Source of the DNA: Tersicoccus sp. Bi-70
GTDB lineage: Bacteria; Actinomycetota; Actinomycetes; Actinomycetales; Micrococcaceae
NCBI RefSeq assembly: GCF_001968825.1
Contig: NZ_MIEU01000002.1
Coordinates: 434,001-498,000 of the forward strand
Direction: 5' to 3'
Length of the DNA stretch: 64,000 bases
The notes under the pieces are model-generated. The model was not told the DNA's origin. It made no database searches and saw nothing but the letters and a program-made list of their open reading frames with translations. This document shows, in pieces, positions 44,536 to 53,748 of this stretch (its first letter is position 1; each line of letters starts with the position of its first letter). Position numbers and translations under genes: made by a program.

Positions 44536-45396
44536 GTGACGAGCAAGCAGGACACCCTGCTCGACGTCGCCGGGCGACCGGCGATCGAGTTCCCCGAACC
44601 GCCCGAACTGTCCTCCCACGGGCCCGCCCGGATCATCGCGATGGTGAACCAGAAGGGCGGGGTCGGCAAGACCACCTCGACCATCAACCTCGGCGCCTCG
44701 CTCGCCGAGCTCGGCCGTCGCGTCCTGCTCGTGGACTTCGACCCGCAGGGTGCGCTCTCGGCCGGCATGGGCGTCAACCCGTACGAGGTGGATCTGACGG
44801 TCTACAACGTGCTGACCGATCGCAAGGTCGACATCCACGACGTCATCGTCAAGACCGACACCGAGGGCGTCGACCTGCTGCCGGCGAACATCGACCTCTC
44901 CGCCGCCGAGATCCAGCTCGTCAACGAGGTGGCCCGCGAGCAGCTGCTGCACGGCGCGCTCCGCAAGGTCACCGACGACTACGACGTCGTCCTCATCGAC
45001 TGCCAGCCCTCGCTCGGCCTGCTCACCGTCAACGCGCTCACCGCCGCGCACGGCGTCATCATCCCGCTCACCGCCGAGTTCTTCGCGCTGCGCGCGGTCG
45101 CCCTGCTGGTGGAGACCATCGAGAAGGTGCAGGACCGGCTCAACCCGGGCCTGCAGATCGACGGCGTGCTGCCGACCATGTTCGACGCGCGCACCCTGCA
45201 CTCCCGCGAGGTGCTCGCCCGACTGGTCGACGCGTTCGGCGACAAGGTCTTCCACACGGTGATCAAGCGGACCATCAAGTTCGCCGACGCCACCGTGGCC
45301 GCCGAGCCGATCACCGCCTACGCCGGCAACCACCAGGCGGCGGCCTCGTACCGCAACCTGGCCAAGGAGCTGATCAGCCGCGGCGGGGCTCCCTGA
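44536..45396 (+). CDS. ParA/Soj-like ATPase (Rv1708-like)
   Basis: A 286-residue ParA-family ATPase. The deviant Walker A is NQKGGVGKTTS near residue 36, A' motif VLLVDFDPQGALS and B motif VVLIDCQPSLGLLT. It sits next to scpA-scpB, as Rv1708 does, and not with parB, so it probably works with condensin or in polar/chromosome positioning rather than as the main Soj. GTG 44536 was chosen at the start of homology; a TACGCT hexamer at 44398 suggests a ~130-base leader. Confidence 0.9.
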   Translation: MTSKQDTLLDVAGRPAIEFPEPPELSSHGPARIIAMVNQKGGVGKTTSTINLGASLAELGRRVLLVDFDPQGALSAGMGVNPYEVDLTVYNVLTDRKVDIHDVIVKTDTEGVDLLPANIDLSAAEIQLVNEVAREQLLHGALRKVTDDYDVVLIDCQPSLGLLTVNALTAAHGVIIPLTAEFFALRAVALLVETIEKVQDRLNPGLQIDGVLPTMFDARTLHSREVLARLVDAFGDKVFHTVIKRTIKFADATVAAEPITAYAGNHQAAASYRNLAKELISRGGAP

Positions 45397-45420
45397 GCCA
45401 CGTCCCGCTGAACGCCACCC

Positions 45421-46488
45421 GTGACTGAGCAGACGGTCGCCGCCTCGACCGGAGTCGAGGACGGAGTCGAGGACGGAGTCGCCGACACCGCCGCCGATGT
45501 TGCGCCGACCGAGGCCGGTTCCGACCGGTTCACCGTCCGGCTCGAGAACTTCACCGGCCCGTTCGACCTGCTGCTGAACCTGATCTCCAAGCACGAGCTG
45601 GACATCACCGAGGTGGCGCTCTCCGTCGTCACCGACGAGTTCGTCCAGTACATCCGCCGGCTGCAGGCCTCCGGGCAGGACTGGGCGCTGGACGAGGCGA
45701 GCGAGTTCCTCGTCGTCGCCGCGACCCTGCTCGACCTCAAGGCCGCGCGGCTGCTGCCCGCCGGCGAGGTGGAGAACGAGGAGGACATCGCGCTGCTGGA
45801 GGCGCGGGACCTGCTCTTCGCCCGGCTGCTGCAGTACCGGGCGTTCAAGGAGGTCGCGCGGCTGATCGGGGACCGGCTGTCCGCCGAGTCCGTCCGCCAC
45901 CCCCGACTCGTGGCCCTCGAACCGCAGTTCGCGGCGCTGCTCCCCGAGCTGATCCTCCGCACCACGCCGGAGGACTTCGCCGCCCTCGCCGCGAAGGCGC
46001 TGACCCCGAAGCCGGCCGTGCCGGTCGAGGTGGGCCTGGCGCACCTGCACGCTCCGGCGGTCAGCGTGCGGGAGCAGGCGGAGATCCTCGCCGTCCGGTT
46101 GCAGGAGCACGGGGCCGCGTCGTTCCGGACGCTGGTCGCCGACGCGGACACCACCCTCGTCGTCGTCGCGCGGTTCCTCGCGCTGCTGGAGATGTACCGG
46201 GACCAGGTGGTCGGCTTCGACCAGGTCAGCCCGCTGGGCGAGCTGACCGTGCACTGGCGTTCCCCGGACAGCGACTGGTCCGCCGAGGCGCTGACCGAGG
46301 AGTACGACGCCGACGACGCGGTGGAGCCGGCCGCCGACGGGTCGGACGCGACCGCGATGACGGACGCCGACGTCGCGGACGCGGTGCGCCGGCGGCGGGA
46401 ACGGGACGCGGCGCCGGACGATCCGGCGGAGGGCGACGGCACGGGGCACGATGACACCGAATCTGCGGAGGGGCAGGACGATGACTGA
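45421..46488 (+). CDS. scpA: segregation and condensation protein A
   Basis: A 355-residue kleisin that bridges SMC heads together with ScpB. The N-terminal FTVRLENFTGPFDLLLNLISKHELDITEVALS motif and the LVVAATLLDLKAARLLP segment are typical, and the winged helix near residues 215-285 (FRTLVADADTTLVVVARFLALLEMYRDQVVGFDQ) binds the SMC cap. An acidic disordered tail of ~60 residues follows. GTG start has a weak ribosome site; the reading continues into scpB with an 8-base overlap. Confidence 0.93.
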   Translation: MTEQTVAASTGVEDGVEDGVADTAADVAPTEAGSDRFTVRLENFTGPFDLLLNLISKHELDITEVALSVVTDEFVQYIRRLQASGQDWALDEASEFLVVAATLLDLKAARLLPAGEVENEEDIALLEARDLLFARLLQYRAFKEVARLIGDRLSAESVRHPRLVALEPQFAALLPELILRTTPEDFAALAAKALTPKPAVPVEVGLAHLHAPAVSVREQAEILAVRLQEHGAASFRTLVADADTTLVVVARFLALLEMYRDQVVGFDQVSPLGELTVHWRSPDSDWSAEALTEEYDADDAVEPAADGSDATAMTDADVADAVRRRRERDAAPDDPAEGDGTGHDDTESAEGQDDD

Positions 46489-47161
46489 GGACACGAGCGT
46501 CGACGAGCATGACCCTTCCGAGCGCGACGACCCCGCGCCCGCTTCCGCCGGCCCCGACGCGGCGGACGTCGACGTCGACGCCCTGCCCGGCGGCGCGAAG
46601 GCTGCGCTGGAGGCCGTTCTCATGGTCGTCGACGAGCCGGTCGGCGACCTCGACCTGGCGACCGCACTGGCCCTGCCCGTCGACCGCGTCCGCGCCCTGC
46701 TCGCGCAACTGCGCGCCGAGTACGACGGCTACGGGCCGGACGGCACGAGCGACCTGCCACCGCGTGGCTTCGAACTGCGGAACGTGGCCGGGGGCTGGCG
46801 CTTCTTCTCCCGCAGCGAGTTCGCGCCCGTCGTCTCCCGCTTCGTGCTCGAGGGGCAGACCGCGCGGCTCACCCAGGCGGCCCTGGAGACGCTCGCCGTC
46901 ATCGCCTACCGGCAGCCCGTCTCGCGCGCTCGGGTCTCCGCGATCCGCGGCGTCAACGTCGACTCCGTCGTCCGCACCCTCACGGCCCGCGGCATGATCG
47001 AGGACGCCGGCAACGATCCCGAGTCCGGCGCGCTGCTGTACCGGACGACGTCGTACTTCCTCGAGCGGATGGGCCTCGGCAGCATCGACGAGCTGCCGCA
47101 GATCGCCCCGCACCTGCCGGGCCTGGACGCACTCGACGACTACGACGACGCCGGGTACTGA
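46481..47161 (+). CDS. scpB: segregation and condensation protein B
   Basis: A 226-residue protein with two winged-helix domains. Seen features are GGAKAALEAVLMVVDEPVGDLDLATAL, RGFELRNVAGGWRFFSRSEFAPVVSRFV, LTQAALETLAVIAYRQPVSRARVSAIRGVNVDSVVRTL and YRTTSYFLERMGLGSIDELP, all ScpB hallmarks. It partners ScpA and SMC. GGAGG lies 8 bases before ATG 46481, inside the scpA end. Confidence 0.94.
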   Translation: MTEDTSVDEHDPSERDDPAPASAGPDAADVDVDALPGGAKAALEAVLMVVDEPVGDLDLATALALPVDRVRALLAQLRAEYDGYGPDGTSDLPPRGFELRNVAGGWRFFSRSEFAPVVSRFVLEGQTARLTQAALETLAVIAYRQPVSRARVSAIRGVNVDSVVRTLTARGMIEDAGNDPESGALLYRTTSYFLERMGLGSIDELPQIAPHLPGLDALDDYDDAGY

Positions 47162-47355
47162 CGGCCCACCCTCGCTTCCGTCAGTTCTCCGGTTCCCCAT
47201 CGCGTCGAACCCCACTCCGGCATGTTTCTTGGGGGGCGTGGCGCGGGATCGCTCCGCACAGCCCGACGCCGCGCCTTGTGCACCATGCGGACGGTCACGG
47301 TCCGCGATGCCGTCTCGCCGAGCCGGAACCGCTGTCCGTGTGCGGGTCGCCGCAG

Positions 47356-47361
47356 TACCGT
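47356..47361 (+). promoter_or_regulatory. -10 hexamer TACCGT, leaderless start
   Basis: TACCGT followed after 6 bases by ATG 47368. Confidence 0.5.
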
Positions 47362-47367
47362 GTCGCC

Positions 47368-48528
47368 ATGGCGACGGACCCGGCTGTGCTGGACTGGCTG
47401 CTCGACACCGACCCCGCCTTGCGCTGGCAGGTCGAACGGGACCTCGCGGGAGCCCCGCCCGCGGTGTGGCAGGCGACGCGAGCCCGGGTCGCCACCGAGG
47501 GGTTCGGCGCCGCGCTGCTCGCGAAGCAGGACGACGACGGGCAGTGGGCCGGCGGAGCGTTCTTCCCGAAGGCTTTCATCGAGCAGATGCAGGCGCGGGA
47601 GGCCGAACAGCAAGCCGAGCAGCAGGCCACCGAGGCAACGGCGGTCGGAGACGCCGCGACCAGTGCCGGGACGCCGGCCGGTGACACGACCGACGACGGC
47701 CCGTCCGCCGACGACGCCGAGGCAGCCGCCGCGTCCGACGCGGAGCCGGAACAGGACAGCGCGTGGTCCGGCCAGCCCTACACCGCGACGACGTGGAGCC
47801 TGGTGACCCTGCGGGAGTGGGGCCTCGATGCGGCCGCCCTGGATGGCACCGCCGACAAGCTCGCCGCCAACTCCCACTGGGAGTACGACGACCTGCCCTA
47901 CTGGGGCGGCGAGGTCGACTGCTGCATCAACGGCTTCACCCTGGCCAATGGCGCCTGGCTCGGCGAGGACATGAGCGACCTGGCGCGTTGGTTCGTCGAG
48001 CATCAGCAGCCCGAGGGCGGCTGGAACTGCGAGTGGGTCGAGGGCTCCACGCGGGCCTCCTTCCACTCGACGCTCAACAGTCTCAAGGGACTCCTGGCGT
48101 GGGAGCAGCTGACCGGCCGGAACGACACCCGGGACGCCCGGCACGCCGGCGAGGAGTACCTGCTCCGCCGCCGGTTGCTGTATCGGGAATCGACGGGCGA
48201 GCTGGTCGGCCCGTGGGCGGACTGCCTCGCCTACCCCTTCCGCTGGGTCTACTCGGCGCTCAACGCCGCCGACTACTTCCGTGAGGCATCGGTGCTCGAC
48301 GGCACCGCACCCGACGAGCGGATGGCCGACGCGATCGCCGTCATCCGCGACGCCCGGCAGCCGGACGGGCGGTGGCGGCAGGAGCGCCGCCACCCGGGCG
48401 AGGTGTGGTTCGAGATCGACGTGCCCGTCGGTGAGCCGTCCCCGTGGTTCACCCTCGTCGCGACCCGAGTGCTCGACTGGTGGGACGCGGCCGGACCGGT
48501 CCCGGAAACAGCGTCGCGCGCCCATTGA
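47368..48528 (+). CDS. squalene-cyclase-like alpha/alpha-barrel protein
   Basis: A 386-residue protein with terpenoid-cyclase/prenyltransferase-like repeats. QW-type motifs are QQPEGGWNCEW and RQPDGRWRQER, and LAKQDDDGQWAGG near the N-terminus is another. The DxDD acid of true squalene-hopene cyclases is not seen, so catalysis as a cyclase is doubtful. A ~60-residue Gln/Ala/Asp-rich linker (about residues 75-130) interrupts the fold. Leaderless TACCGT fixes the start. No hopanoid genes are nearby. Confidence 0.75.
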   Translation: MATDPAVLDWLLDTDPALRWQVERDLAGAPPAVWQATRARVATEGFGAALLAKQDDDGQWAGGAFFPKAFIEQMQAREAEQQAEQQATEATAVGDAATSAGTPAGDTTDDGPSADDAEAAAASDAEPEQDSAWSGQPYTATTWSLVTLREWGLDAAALDGTADKLAANSHWEYDDLPYWGGEVDCCINGFTLANGAWLGEDMSDLARWFVEHQQPEGGWNCEWVEGSTRASFHSTLNSLKGLLAWEQLTGRNDTRDARHAGEEYLLRRRLLYRESTGELVGPWADCLAYPFRWVYSALNAADYFREASVLDGTAPDERMADAIAVIRDARQPDGRWRQERRHPGEVWFEIDVPVGEPSPWFTLVATRVLDWWDAAGPVPETASRAH

Positions 48529-48533
48529 CGAGG

Positions 48534-48573
48534 CGATCTCTGTCGTTCGACGTCGCCGGACCCGCAGAGATCG
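48534..48573. terminator. bidirectional hairpin between convergent genes
   Basis: CGATCTCTG (48534-48542) and CAGAGATCG (48565-48573) form a 9-bp stem between the convergent stops at 48528 and 48595. Confidence 0.45.
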
Positions 48574-48594
48574 TCCAGTGAACGCGACCGGGCG

Positions 48595-50403
48595 TCACTT
48601 CCCCGGCGTCAGTGCCGACTTCGCCTTGGCGAACAGCTGAGCGGCGACCTGGCGACCCGAGTCGACGACCACCGCGCCTTCCGCCGGGTCGCCCTTGAGC
48701 AGCGCCGTGAGGAAGCCCTTGGCCTCGGTGAAGCTGATGTGTGGGGGCAGCGGCGGGATGTTCGCATCGGTGACCACGTCGATGAGGACGGGCTGATCGG
48801 CCGCGAAGGCAGCGTCCCACGCGCCGGCGACGTCGTCCTTCGTCTCCACCCGGATGCCGCGGAAGCCGAGCAGCTCGGCGTAGGCCGCGTAGTTCATGTC
48901 CTCGACGAGCTGGCTCGTGTCGTACCGCGGGTCACCGGCCTCCCGCATCTCCCAGGAGACCTGGGCGAGGTCGTCGTTGTGGAGCACCAGGACGACGAAG
49001 CGGGGGTCGGCCCATTCCTTCCAGTGCCGCTTGAGGGTGATCAGCTCGTTCATCCCGAGCATCTGGAAGGCGCCGTCGCCGATGGTGCAGACGACCGGGC
49101 GGTCCGGGTGGGCGAACTTGGCGGCCAGGGCGTACGGCATCGAGGCGAGCATCGACGCGAGGCTGCCGGAGAGGCTGCCGTCCATGCCGCGGCCGAGCTT
49201 GATGTGCTGCCCGTACCAGTCGGCGGTACTGCCGGCGTCGGCGGTGACGATGCTGTTCTGCGGCAGCCGCTCGTTCAGGGTGTGGAACACGTAGCGGGGA
49301 TTGACGGGCTCCGCCTCGGTGTCCGCGGACGCGGCGAGCGTCTCGTTCCACGTCGTCATCGACGCGACGACGCCCTCCTGCCAGCTGCGGTCGGTGGCGC
49401 GCTGCAGGTGCTCCTGGAGCGCCGTGAGCGTCGCCTTCGCGTCGCCGAGCAGGTTGACCTCCATCGGGTACCGCAGGCTCAGGTTCGCGGGAGCGAGGTC
49501 GATCTGCACGCCGCGCGCCTGGCCGGTCTTCGGCAGGAACTCGCCGTAGGGGAAGTTGGCGCCCACGAGGAAGAGCGTGTCGCAGTCCATCAGCGTGTCG
49601 TAGCTCGGCTTCGACCCGAGCAGGCCCGACTGCTGCGTGTGGAACGGGACGTCCCCGGGGACCACGTCCTTGCCGAGCAGCGTCGTCACGATCCCGGCGC
49701 CGAGGGTCTCGGCGACGGCGATCACCTCGTCGGTCGCGCCGTGGGCACCCGCACCCACGAGCATCGCCACCTTGGACCCCGCGTTCAGCACGGCGGCGGC
49801 GCGCTCGAGTTCCTCGCTCGGCGGGACGACGGCGGTCGAGGGGTGCCCGACGCCGGTACGGGAGACGAAGTGCTCGAGCCTGGGCTCCTCCATGGTCAGG
49901 CGCTGCACGTCGGCGGGGAGGATGACGACGGTGGGGCACCGCTCGGCGGCAGCGATGCGGATGGCGCGGTCGATCACCAGCTGCGCCTGCATCGGGGTGG
50001 TCACGGTCTCGACGAAGCCGGCGACGTCCTGGAAGATCCGCTCCAGGTCGATCTGCTGCTGGTAGTCGCTGCCGATCGACACGCGCGCCTGCTGGCCGAC
50101 GATGGCGACGACGGGCTGGTGGTCCATCCGCGCGTCATAGAGCCCGTTGAGCAGGTGGATGGCACCCGGCCCGGAGGTCGCGATGCAGACGCCCACCTCA
50201 CCGGTGAACTTCGCGTGCGCGCAGGCCATGAAGGCCGCGATCTCCTCGTGGGTGGGGCGAATGTACCGGAAGTCCTTGCCGTCCTTCTGCGCCTTGTCCA
50301 GCGCACCGTCGAATCCGCCGATGCCGTCGCCCGGATAGCCGTACCACTGGTGCAGGTCCCACTCGATCAGCCGGTCGATGATGAAATCGCTGACGGTCGC
50401 CAC
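48595..50403 (-). CDS. pyruvate oxidase-like thiamine-diphosphate enzyme
   Basis: A 602-residue member of the POX/acetolactate synthase family. The catalytic Glu53 is in RPTHEEIAAF, the middle domain has AMLVGAGAHGA, and the C-terminal ThDP motif is IGDGAFQMLG to HNDD. The layout and the PTHEEIAAFMACAHAKFTG segment fit pyruvate oxidase (quinone or oxygen dependent) better than acetolactate synthase. It would turn pyruvate to acetate or acetyl phosphate plus CO2. AGGAGG lies 5 bases before GTG 50403. Single-gene unit. Confidence 0.85.
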   Translation of the reverse strand: MATVSDFIIDRLIEWDLHQWYGYPGDGIGGFDGALDKAQKDGKDFRYIRPTHEEIAAFMACAHAKFTGEVGVCIATSGPGAIHLLNGLYDARMDHQPVVAIVGQQARVSIGSDYQQQIDLERIFQDVAGFVETVTTPMQAQLVIDRAIRIAAAERCPTVVILPADVQRLTMEEPRLEHFVSRTGVGHPSTAVVPPSEELERAAAVLNAGSKVAMLVGAGAHGATDEVIAVAETLGAGIVTTLLGKDVVPGDVPFHTQQSGLLGSKPSYDTLMDCDTLFLVGANFPYGEFLPKTGQARGVQIDLAPANLSLRYPMEVNLLGDAKATLTALQEHLQRATDRSWQEGVVASMTTWNETLAASADTEAEPVNPRYVFHTLNERLPQNSIVTADAGSTADWYGQHIKLGRGMDGSLSGSLASMLASMPYALAAKFAHPDRPVVCTIGDGAFQMLGMNELITLKRHWKEWADPRFVVLVLHNDDLAQVSWEMREAGDPRYDTSQLVEDMNYAAYAELLGFRGIRVETKDDVAGAWDAAFAADQPVLIDVVTDANIPPLPPHISFTEAKGFLTALLKGDPAEGAVVVDSGRQVAAQLFAKAKSALTPGK

Positions 50404-50545
50404 GGTTCCTCCTGGTGCTCAGCATGCTTACGGATGTCGCTGATTCGACCCTAGTCAGTCCCGTCGGTGCGGCCAAGGGGACGGCGGTCTGGTCACGGTC
50501 GACGGCGATCGGGTGATCGACGGGGCCGTGGTGCGGGTCCTCCCT

Positions 50546-50752
50546 CGTCGAGTGGACGGTTGACGTCGTCATTCGGCCGGTAGGGGTGCGTTATCCGTCC
50601 ACTCGGCGAGCTCCCTTCGTCGAGTGGGCGGTTGACGTCGTCATTCGGTCGGTAGGGGTGCGTTATCCGTCCACTCGGCGTACTCCATCCGTCGAGTGGG
50701 CGGTTGATGTCGTCATCGGGACCGTTTGGGTGCGTTATCCGTCCACTCGGCG
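50546..50752 (+). repeat. three tandem 72-bp units, each a hairpin
   Basis: Units at 50546-50608, 50618-50680 and 50690-50752 (63 bp, 9-bp spacers). Each starts CGTCGAGTGG(A/G)CGG and ends CCGTCCACTCGGCG, so each folds on itself. In units 2 and 3 an A-to-G change turns an A-U pair into a G-U pair on the plus strand. The 540 bases between 50404 and 50943 hold these units, a TACAGT hexamer at about 50832 likely serving rluB, and no supported gene. Confidence 0.75.
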
Positions 50753-50943
50753 GGATGAGCGGCATCGACGGCGCTCGCCGAGGGTGATGTACCCGTCAGT
50801 TCGTCATCGCTCATCGTCGGTGGCCTCGCGATACAGTGGAGGGTGGTCGTTCGCGACCGCGTTCGCCCCGGCCAGGTCCGGGCGCATCTCCTTCCGGCCG
50901 ACGAGCCGGACACTCCACACCATTCTGTCTGTGAGGCAACACC

Positions 50944-52611
50944 ATGACGCAGCCGCCAGCTTCCGGCGCGGGCCGGGAGGCCAACCGCCGTCGAGGCGAC
51001 TCGGCATCCGGCTCCGGCCGGAACTCCGCTTCGCGTTCGTCGAACCCCCGTTCATCCGCCCCGCGTTCCTCCGGTGCAGGTCGCTCCGGCGGCGACGGCT
51101 ACGGCCGCTCCTCCAGTGAGGGCTACGGTCGCTCGGGCGGCGACCGCGACAGCGCGCCCCGTTCCGGTTACGGCCGCTCCGACAACGGCGCGGGTCGCTC
51201 CGGCGATGGCTACGGCCGTTCCGGCTCCGGTGCGGGTCGCTCCGGCGGCGGCGGGTACGGCCGTTCGGGCGGCGACCGCGACAGCGCGCCCCGTTCCGGT
51301 TACGGTCGTTCCGACAACGGTGCGGGCCGCTCCGGTGACGGTTACGGCCGTTCCGGTTCCGGCGCGGGCCGTTCCAACGAGGGTTATGGCCGCTCCGGTG
51401 GCGACCGCGACCGCGCTCCTCGTTCCGGCGACCGCCGCGACGGTGCCCCTCGGTTCGGCGACGCCGGCCGCAGCGGTGCGGACCGTGGTGCAGGCGGACG
51501 ACCCGGCGCTCCGCGTTCGGCCGGAGCGCGTTCCGGTGCTCCCCGGTCCGGCGGACAGCGCAGCAGCGGTGACCGGTACGGCCGCGACGACGAGGCCCGC
51601 GGCTTCGGCGACGACCGGCGCAGCGGCGGTCGTCCCAGCGGCGACCGGCGTACGACCGGCGGCCGCCCCGCCCGGCCCGGCAGCGCCGCGAAGTTCGGTG
51701 CCGGCAAGCCCGGCGCCGGACGCATCAAGCCCGGTGACGGCAGGACCGCCAAGCCCTTCGCCAACGAGCGCTTCGGTCAGGACGTCAAGCCCGCGAAGGC
51801 GCCGAAGGTGCACGCCCCCAAGCATCGCGGTAGCGCCACCCCGCCGCCGTCCGGCCCGCTGGCCCGCCCCGAGCGCCTGCACAGCAAGGACGGGGAGCGG
51901 CTGCAGAAGATCATGGCGCACGCCGGTGTCGCCTCCCGCCGCGTGTGCGAGGAGATGATCGAGGCCGGCCGCGTCGAGGTGGACGGCCAGATCGTGCGCG
52001 AGCTCGGCATCCGCGTCGACCCGCAGCGCTCGACCATCCACGTCGACGGCATCCGCATCCAGGTCGACGAGACCCTGCGTTACCTCGTCTTCAACAAGCC
52101 CGCCGGCGTCGTCTCGACCATGGACGATCCCGAGGGCCGCCCCGCCATCTCGAACTTCCTCAAGGACACCCCCGAGCGGCTCTTCCACGTCGGCCGGCTG
52201 GACGTCTCCACCGAGGGGCTGCTGCTGCTGACCAACGACGGCGAGCTGGCCAACCGGCTGACCCACCCGTCGTACGAGGTGCCCAAGACCTACCTCGTGC
52301 AGGTCCGCGGTCCGCTGCCCAAGGGTGTCGGCGCCCAGATGAAGGCGGGCCTCGAGCTCGAGGACGGGCACGCGTCGGTCGACTCGTTCCGTCTGATCGA
52401 CTCGACGCCCGGCCACGTGCTGATCGAGGTCGTGCTGCACTCGGGCCGCAACCGCATCGTGCGTCGCCTGTTCGACGCCGTCGGCTTCCCGGTGCTGCGC
52501 CTCGTGCGGGTCAAGCTCGGCCCCATCGCGCTGGGGGACCAGAAGCAGGGCTCCATCCGGGCGCTCGGCCGGCAGGAGGCCGGCGTCCTGCTCGCGTCCG
52601 TCGGTCTGTAG
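50944..52611 (+). CDS. rluB: rRNA pseudouridine synthase RluB with RGG-like N-terminus
   Basis: A 555-residue protein, twice the usual RluB length. Residues 1-310 are low complexity, rich in Gly, Arg, Ser and Tyr, with repeats such as GYGRSGG and DRDSAPRSGYGRSDNGAGRSG. The enzyme follows: an S4 domain from about residue 318 (ERLQKIMAHAGVASRRVCEEM) and the catalytic domain with Asp420 in VGRLDVSTEGLLLLTNDG. It should make pseudouridine in 23S rRNA. GAGG lies 6 bases before the ATG. Conserved place between scpB and cmk. Confidence 0.93.
   Translation: MTQPPASGAGREANRRRGDSASGSGRNSASRSSNPRSSAPRSSGAGRSGGDGYGRSSSEGYGRSGGDRDSAPRSGYGRSDNGAGRSGDGYGRSGSGAGRSGGGGYGRSGGDRDSAPRSGYGRSDNGAGRSGDGYGRSGSGAGRSNEGYGRSGGDRDRAPRSGDRRDGAPRFGDAGRSGADRGAGGRPGAPRSAGARSGAPRSGGQRSSGDRYGRDDEARGFGDDRRSGGRPSGDRRTTGGRPARPGSAAKFGAGKPGAGRIKPGDGRTAKPFANERFGQDVKPAKAPKVHAPKHRGSATPPPSGPLARPERLHSKDGERLQKIMAHAGVASRRVCEEMIEAGRVEVDGQIVRELGIRVDPQRSTIHVDGIRIQVDETLRYLVFNKPAGVVSTMDDPEGRPAISNFLKDTPERLFHVGRLDVSTEGLLLLTNDGELANRLTHPSYEVPKTYLVQVRGPLPKGVGAQMKAGLELEDGHASVDSFRLIDSTPGHVLIEVVLHSGRNRIVRRLFDAVGFPVLRLVRVKLGPIALGDQKQGSIRALGRQEAGVLLASVGL
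51080..51420 (+). repeat. in-frame Gly/Arg/Ser/Tyr repeats in rluB
   Basis: Two near-identical ~120-bp blocks coding GGDRDSAPRSGYGRSDNGAGRSGDGYGRSGSGAGRS in sequence (split here: GGDRDSAPRSGYGRSDN, GAGRSGDGYGRSGSG), plus shorter GYGRS units around them. Confidence 0.7.
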
Positions 52612-52620
52612 GCGCGACGG

Positions 52621-53748
52621 ATGAACCCGACGCTGCTGAAGAAGTCCGCCCACCTGCACGGCCCGGTGCTGATCGTCGGCACCGGCCTGCTCGGGGCGAG
52701 CATCGGCCTCGGCCTGCGTTCGCGCGGCATCGACGTCTACCTCTCGGACGCCTCGCCGTCCGCCGAGGCGGTCGCCACGGACATCGCCGCCGGCGTGCCG
52801 CTGGCGGACGCGCCGGCGGACCTGGCGCCCGAGCTGGTGGTCGTCGGCGCCCCGCCGGACGTCTGCGGCAGCCTCGTCGTCGCGGCCCTGCGGACCTACC
52901 CGCACGCCGTCGTCACCGACGTCGCCAGCGTCAAGAGCGCGGTGCTCGACGAAGTGCGAGCCGCGGCCTCGGACGACGAGACCGTCGACGTGCGCCGTTA
53001 CCTCGGCTCGCACCCGATGGCCGGGCGTGAGCGCTCCGGCGCCGTGTCTGCCCGGGCGGAGCTGTTCACGTCGGCGCCGTGGGTGATCTGCCCGCACGAC
53101 GACATCGATCCGCACGCGTACCGCACGGTCACCTCGCTCGCCATGGATCTCGGCGGCATCGTCACGACGATGGACCCGGCCACGCACGACGAGGCGGTCG
53201 CCCTCGTCTCGCACCTGCCGCAGGTGGTGTCCTCGCTGCTGGCGAGCCGGCTGCAGGACACCCCGGCGGCGTCGCTGTCGCTGGCGGGTCAGGGCCTGCG
53301 CGACGTCACCCGGATCGCCGCGAGCGACCCCGGCCTGTGGGTGCAGATCCTCGGCGCCAACGCCGGGCACCTGGTGGAACCGCTCGAGGGGATGCGCGCC
53401 GACATCGAGCGGCTGCTGCACACCCTGCGCGCGCCCACCGCACCGGGCGCGCGCCTGGACATGGCGCAGCTGATCTCCGAGGGCAACGCCGGCCAGGCGC
53501 GGATCCCCGGCAAGCACGGCGGCCCCGCGCAGCAGTTCGCGTGGCTGACGGTGCTCGTGGACGACAAGCCGGGCCAGATCGCCCTGCTGCTGACGGAGAT
53601 CGGGCAGCTGGACGTGAACCTGGAGGACATGCGGCTCGGGCACTCCGCGGGCCTGCCGGTGGGCATGGTGGAGATCGCCGTGCTGCCGTCGAAGAAGCAG
53701 TCGCTGGTCGAGGACCTGACCGGCCGAGGATGGAAGGTGGTCGCGTGA
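52621..53748 (+). CDS. tyrA: prephenate dehydrogenase with ACT domain
   Basis: A 375-residue enzyme making 4-hydroxyphenylpyruvate for tyrosine. The Rossmann motif is LIVGTGLLGASIGLGLRSRG, the catalytic His lies in LGSHPMAGRERSG, and the C-terminal ACT domain (FAWLTVLVDDKPGQIALLLTEIGQLDVNLED) should bind tyrosine or phenylalanine for feedback control. Starts 9 bases after rluB and overlaps cmk by GTGA, so all are one operon. Confidence 0.93.
   Translation: MNPTLLKKSAHLHGPVLIVGTGLLGASIGLGLRSRGIDVYLSDASPSAEAVATDIAAGVPLADAPADLAPELVVVGAPPDVCGSLVVAALRTYPHAVVTDVASVKSAVLDEVRAAASDDETVDVRRYLGSHPMAGRERSGAVSARAELFTSAPWVICPHDDIDPHAYRTVTSLAMDLGGIVTTMDPATHDEAVALVSHLPQVVSSLLASRLQDTPAASLSLAGQGLRDVTRIAASDPGLWVQILGANAGHLVEPLEGMRADIERLLHTLRAPTAPGARLDMAQLISEGNAGQARIPGKHGGPAQQFAWLTVLVDDKPGQIALLLTEIGQLDVNLEDMRLGHSAGLPVGMVEIAVLPSKKQSLVEDLTGRGWKVVA

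Noticed and set aside
50493-50765. Possible 90-residue protein with three 24-residue repeats (PSGRITHPYRPNDDVNRPLDE)
   Set aside because: The repeat arises because the 72-bp hairpin unit is divisible by three; no ribosome binding site or leaderless hexamer precedes it, and both strands stay open.
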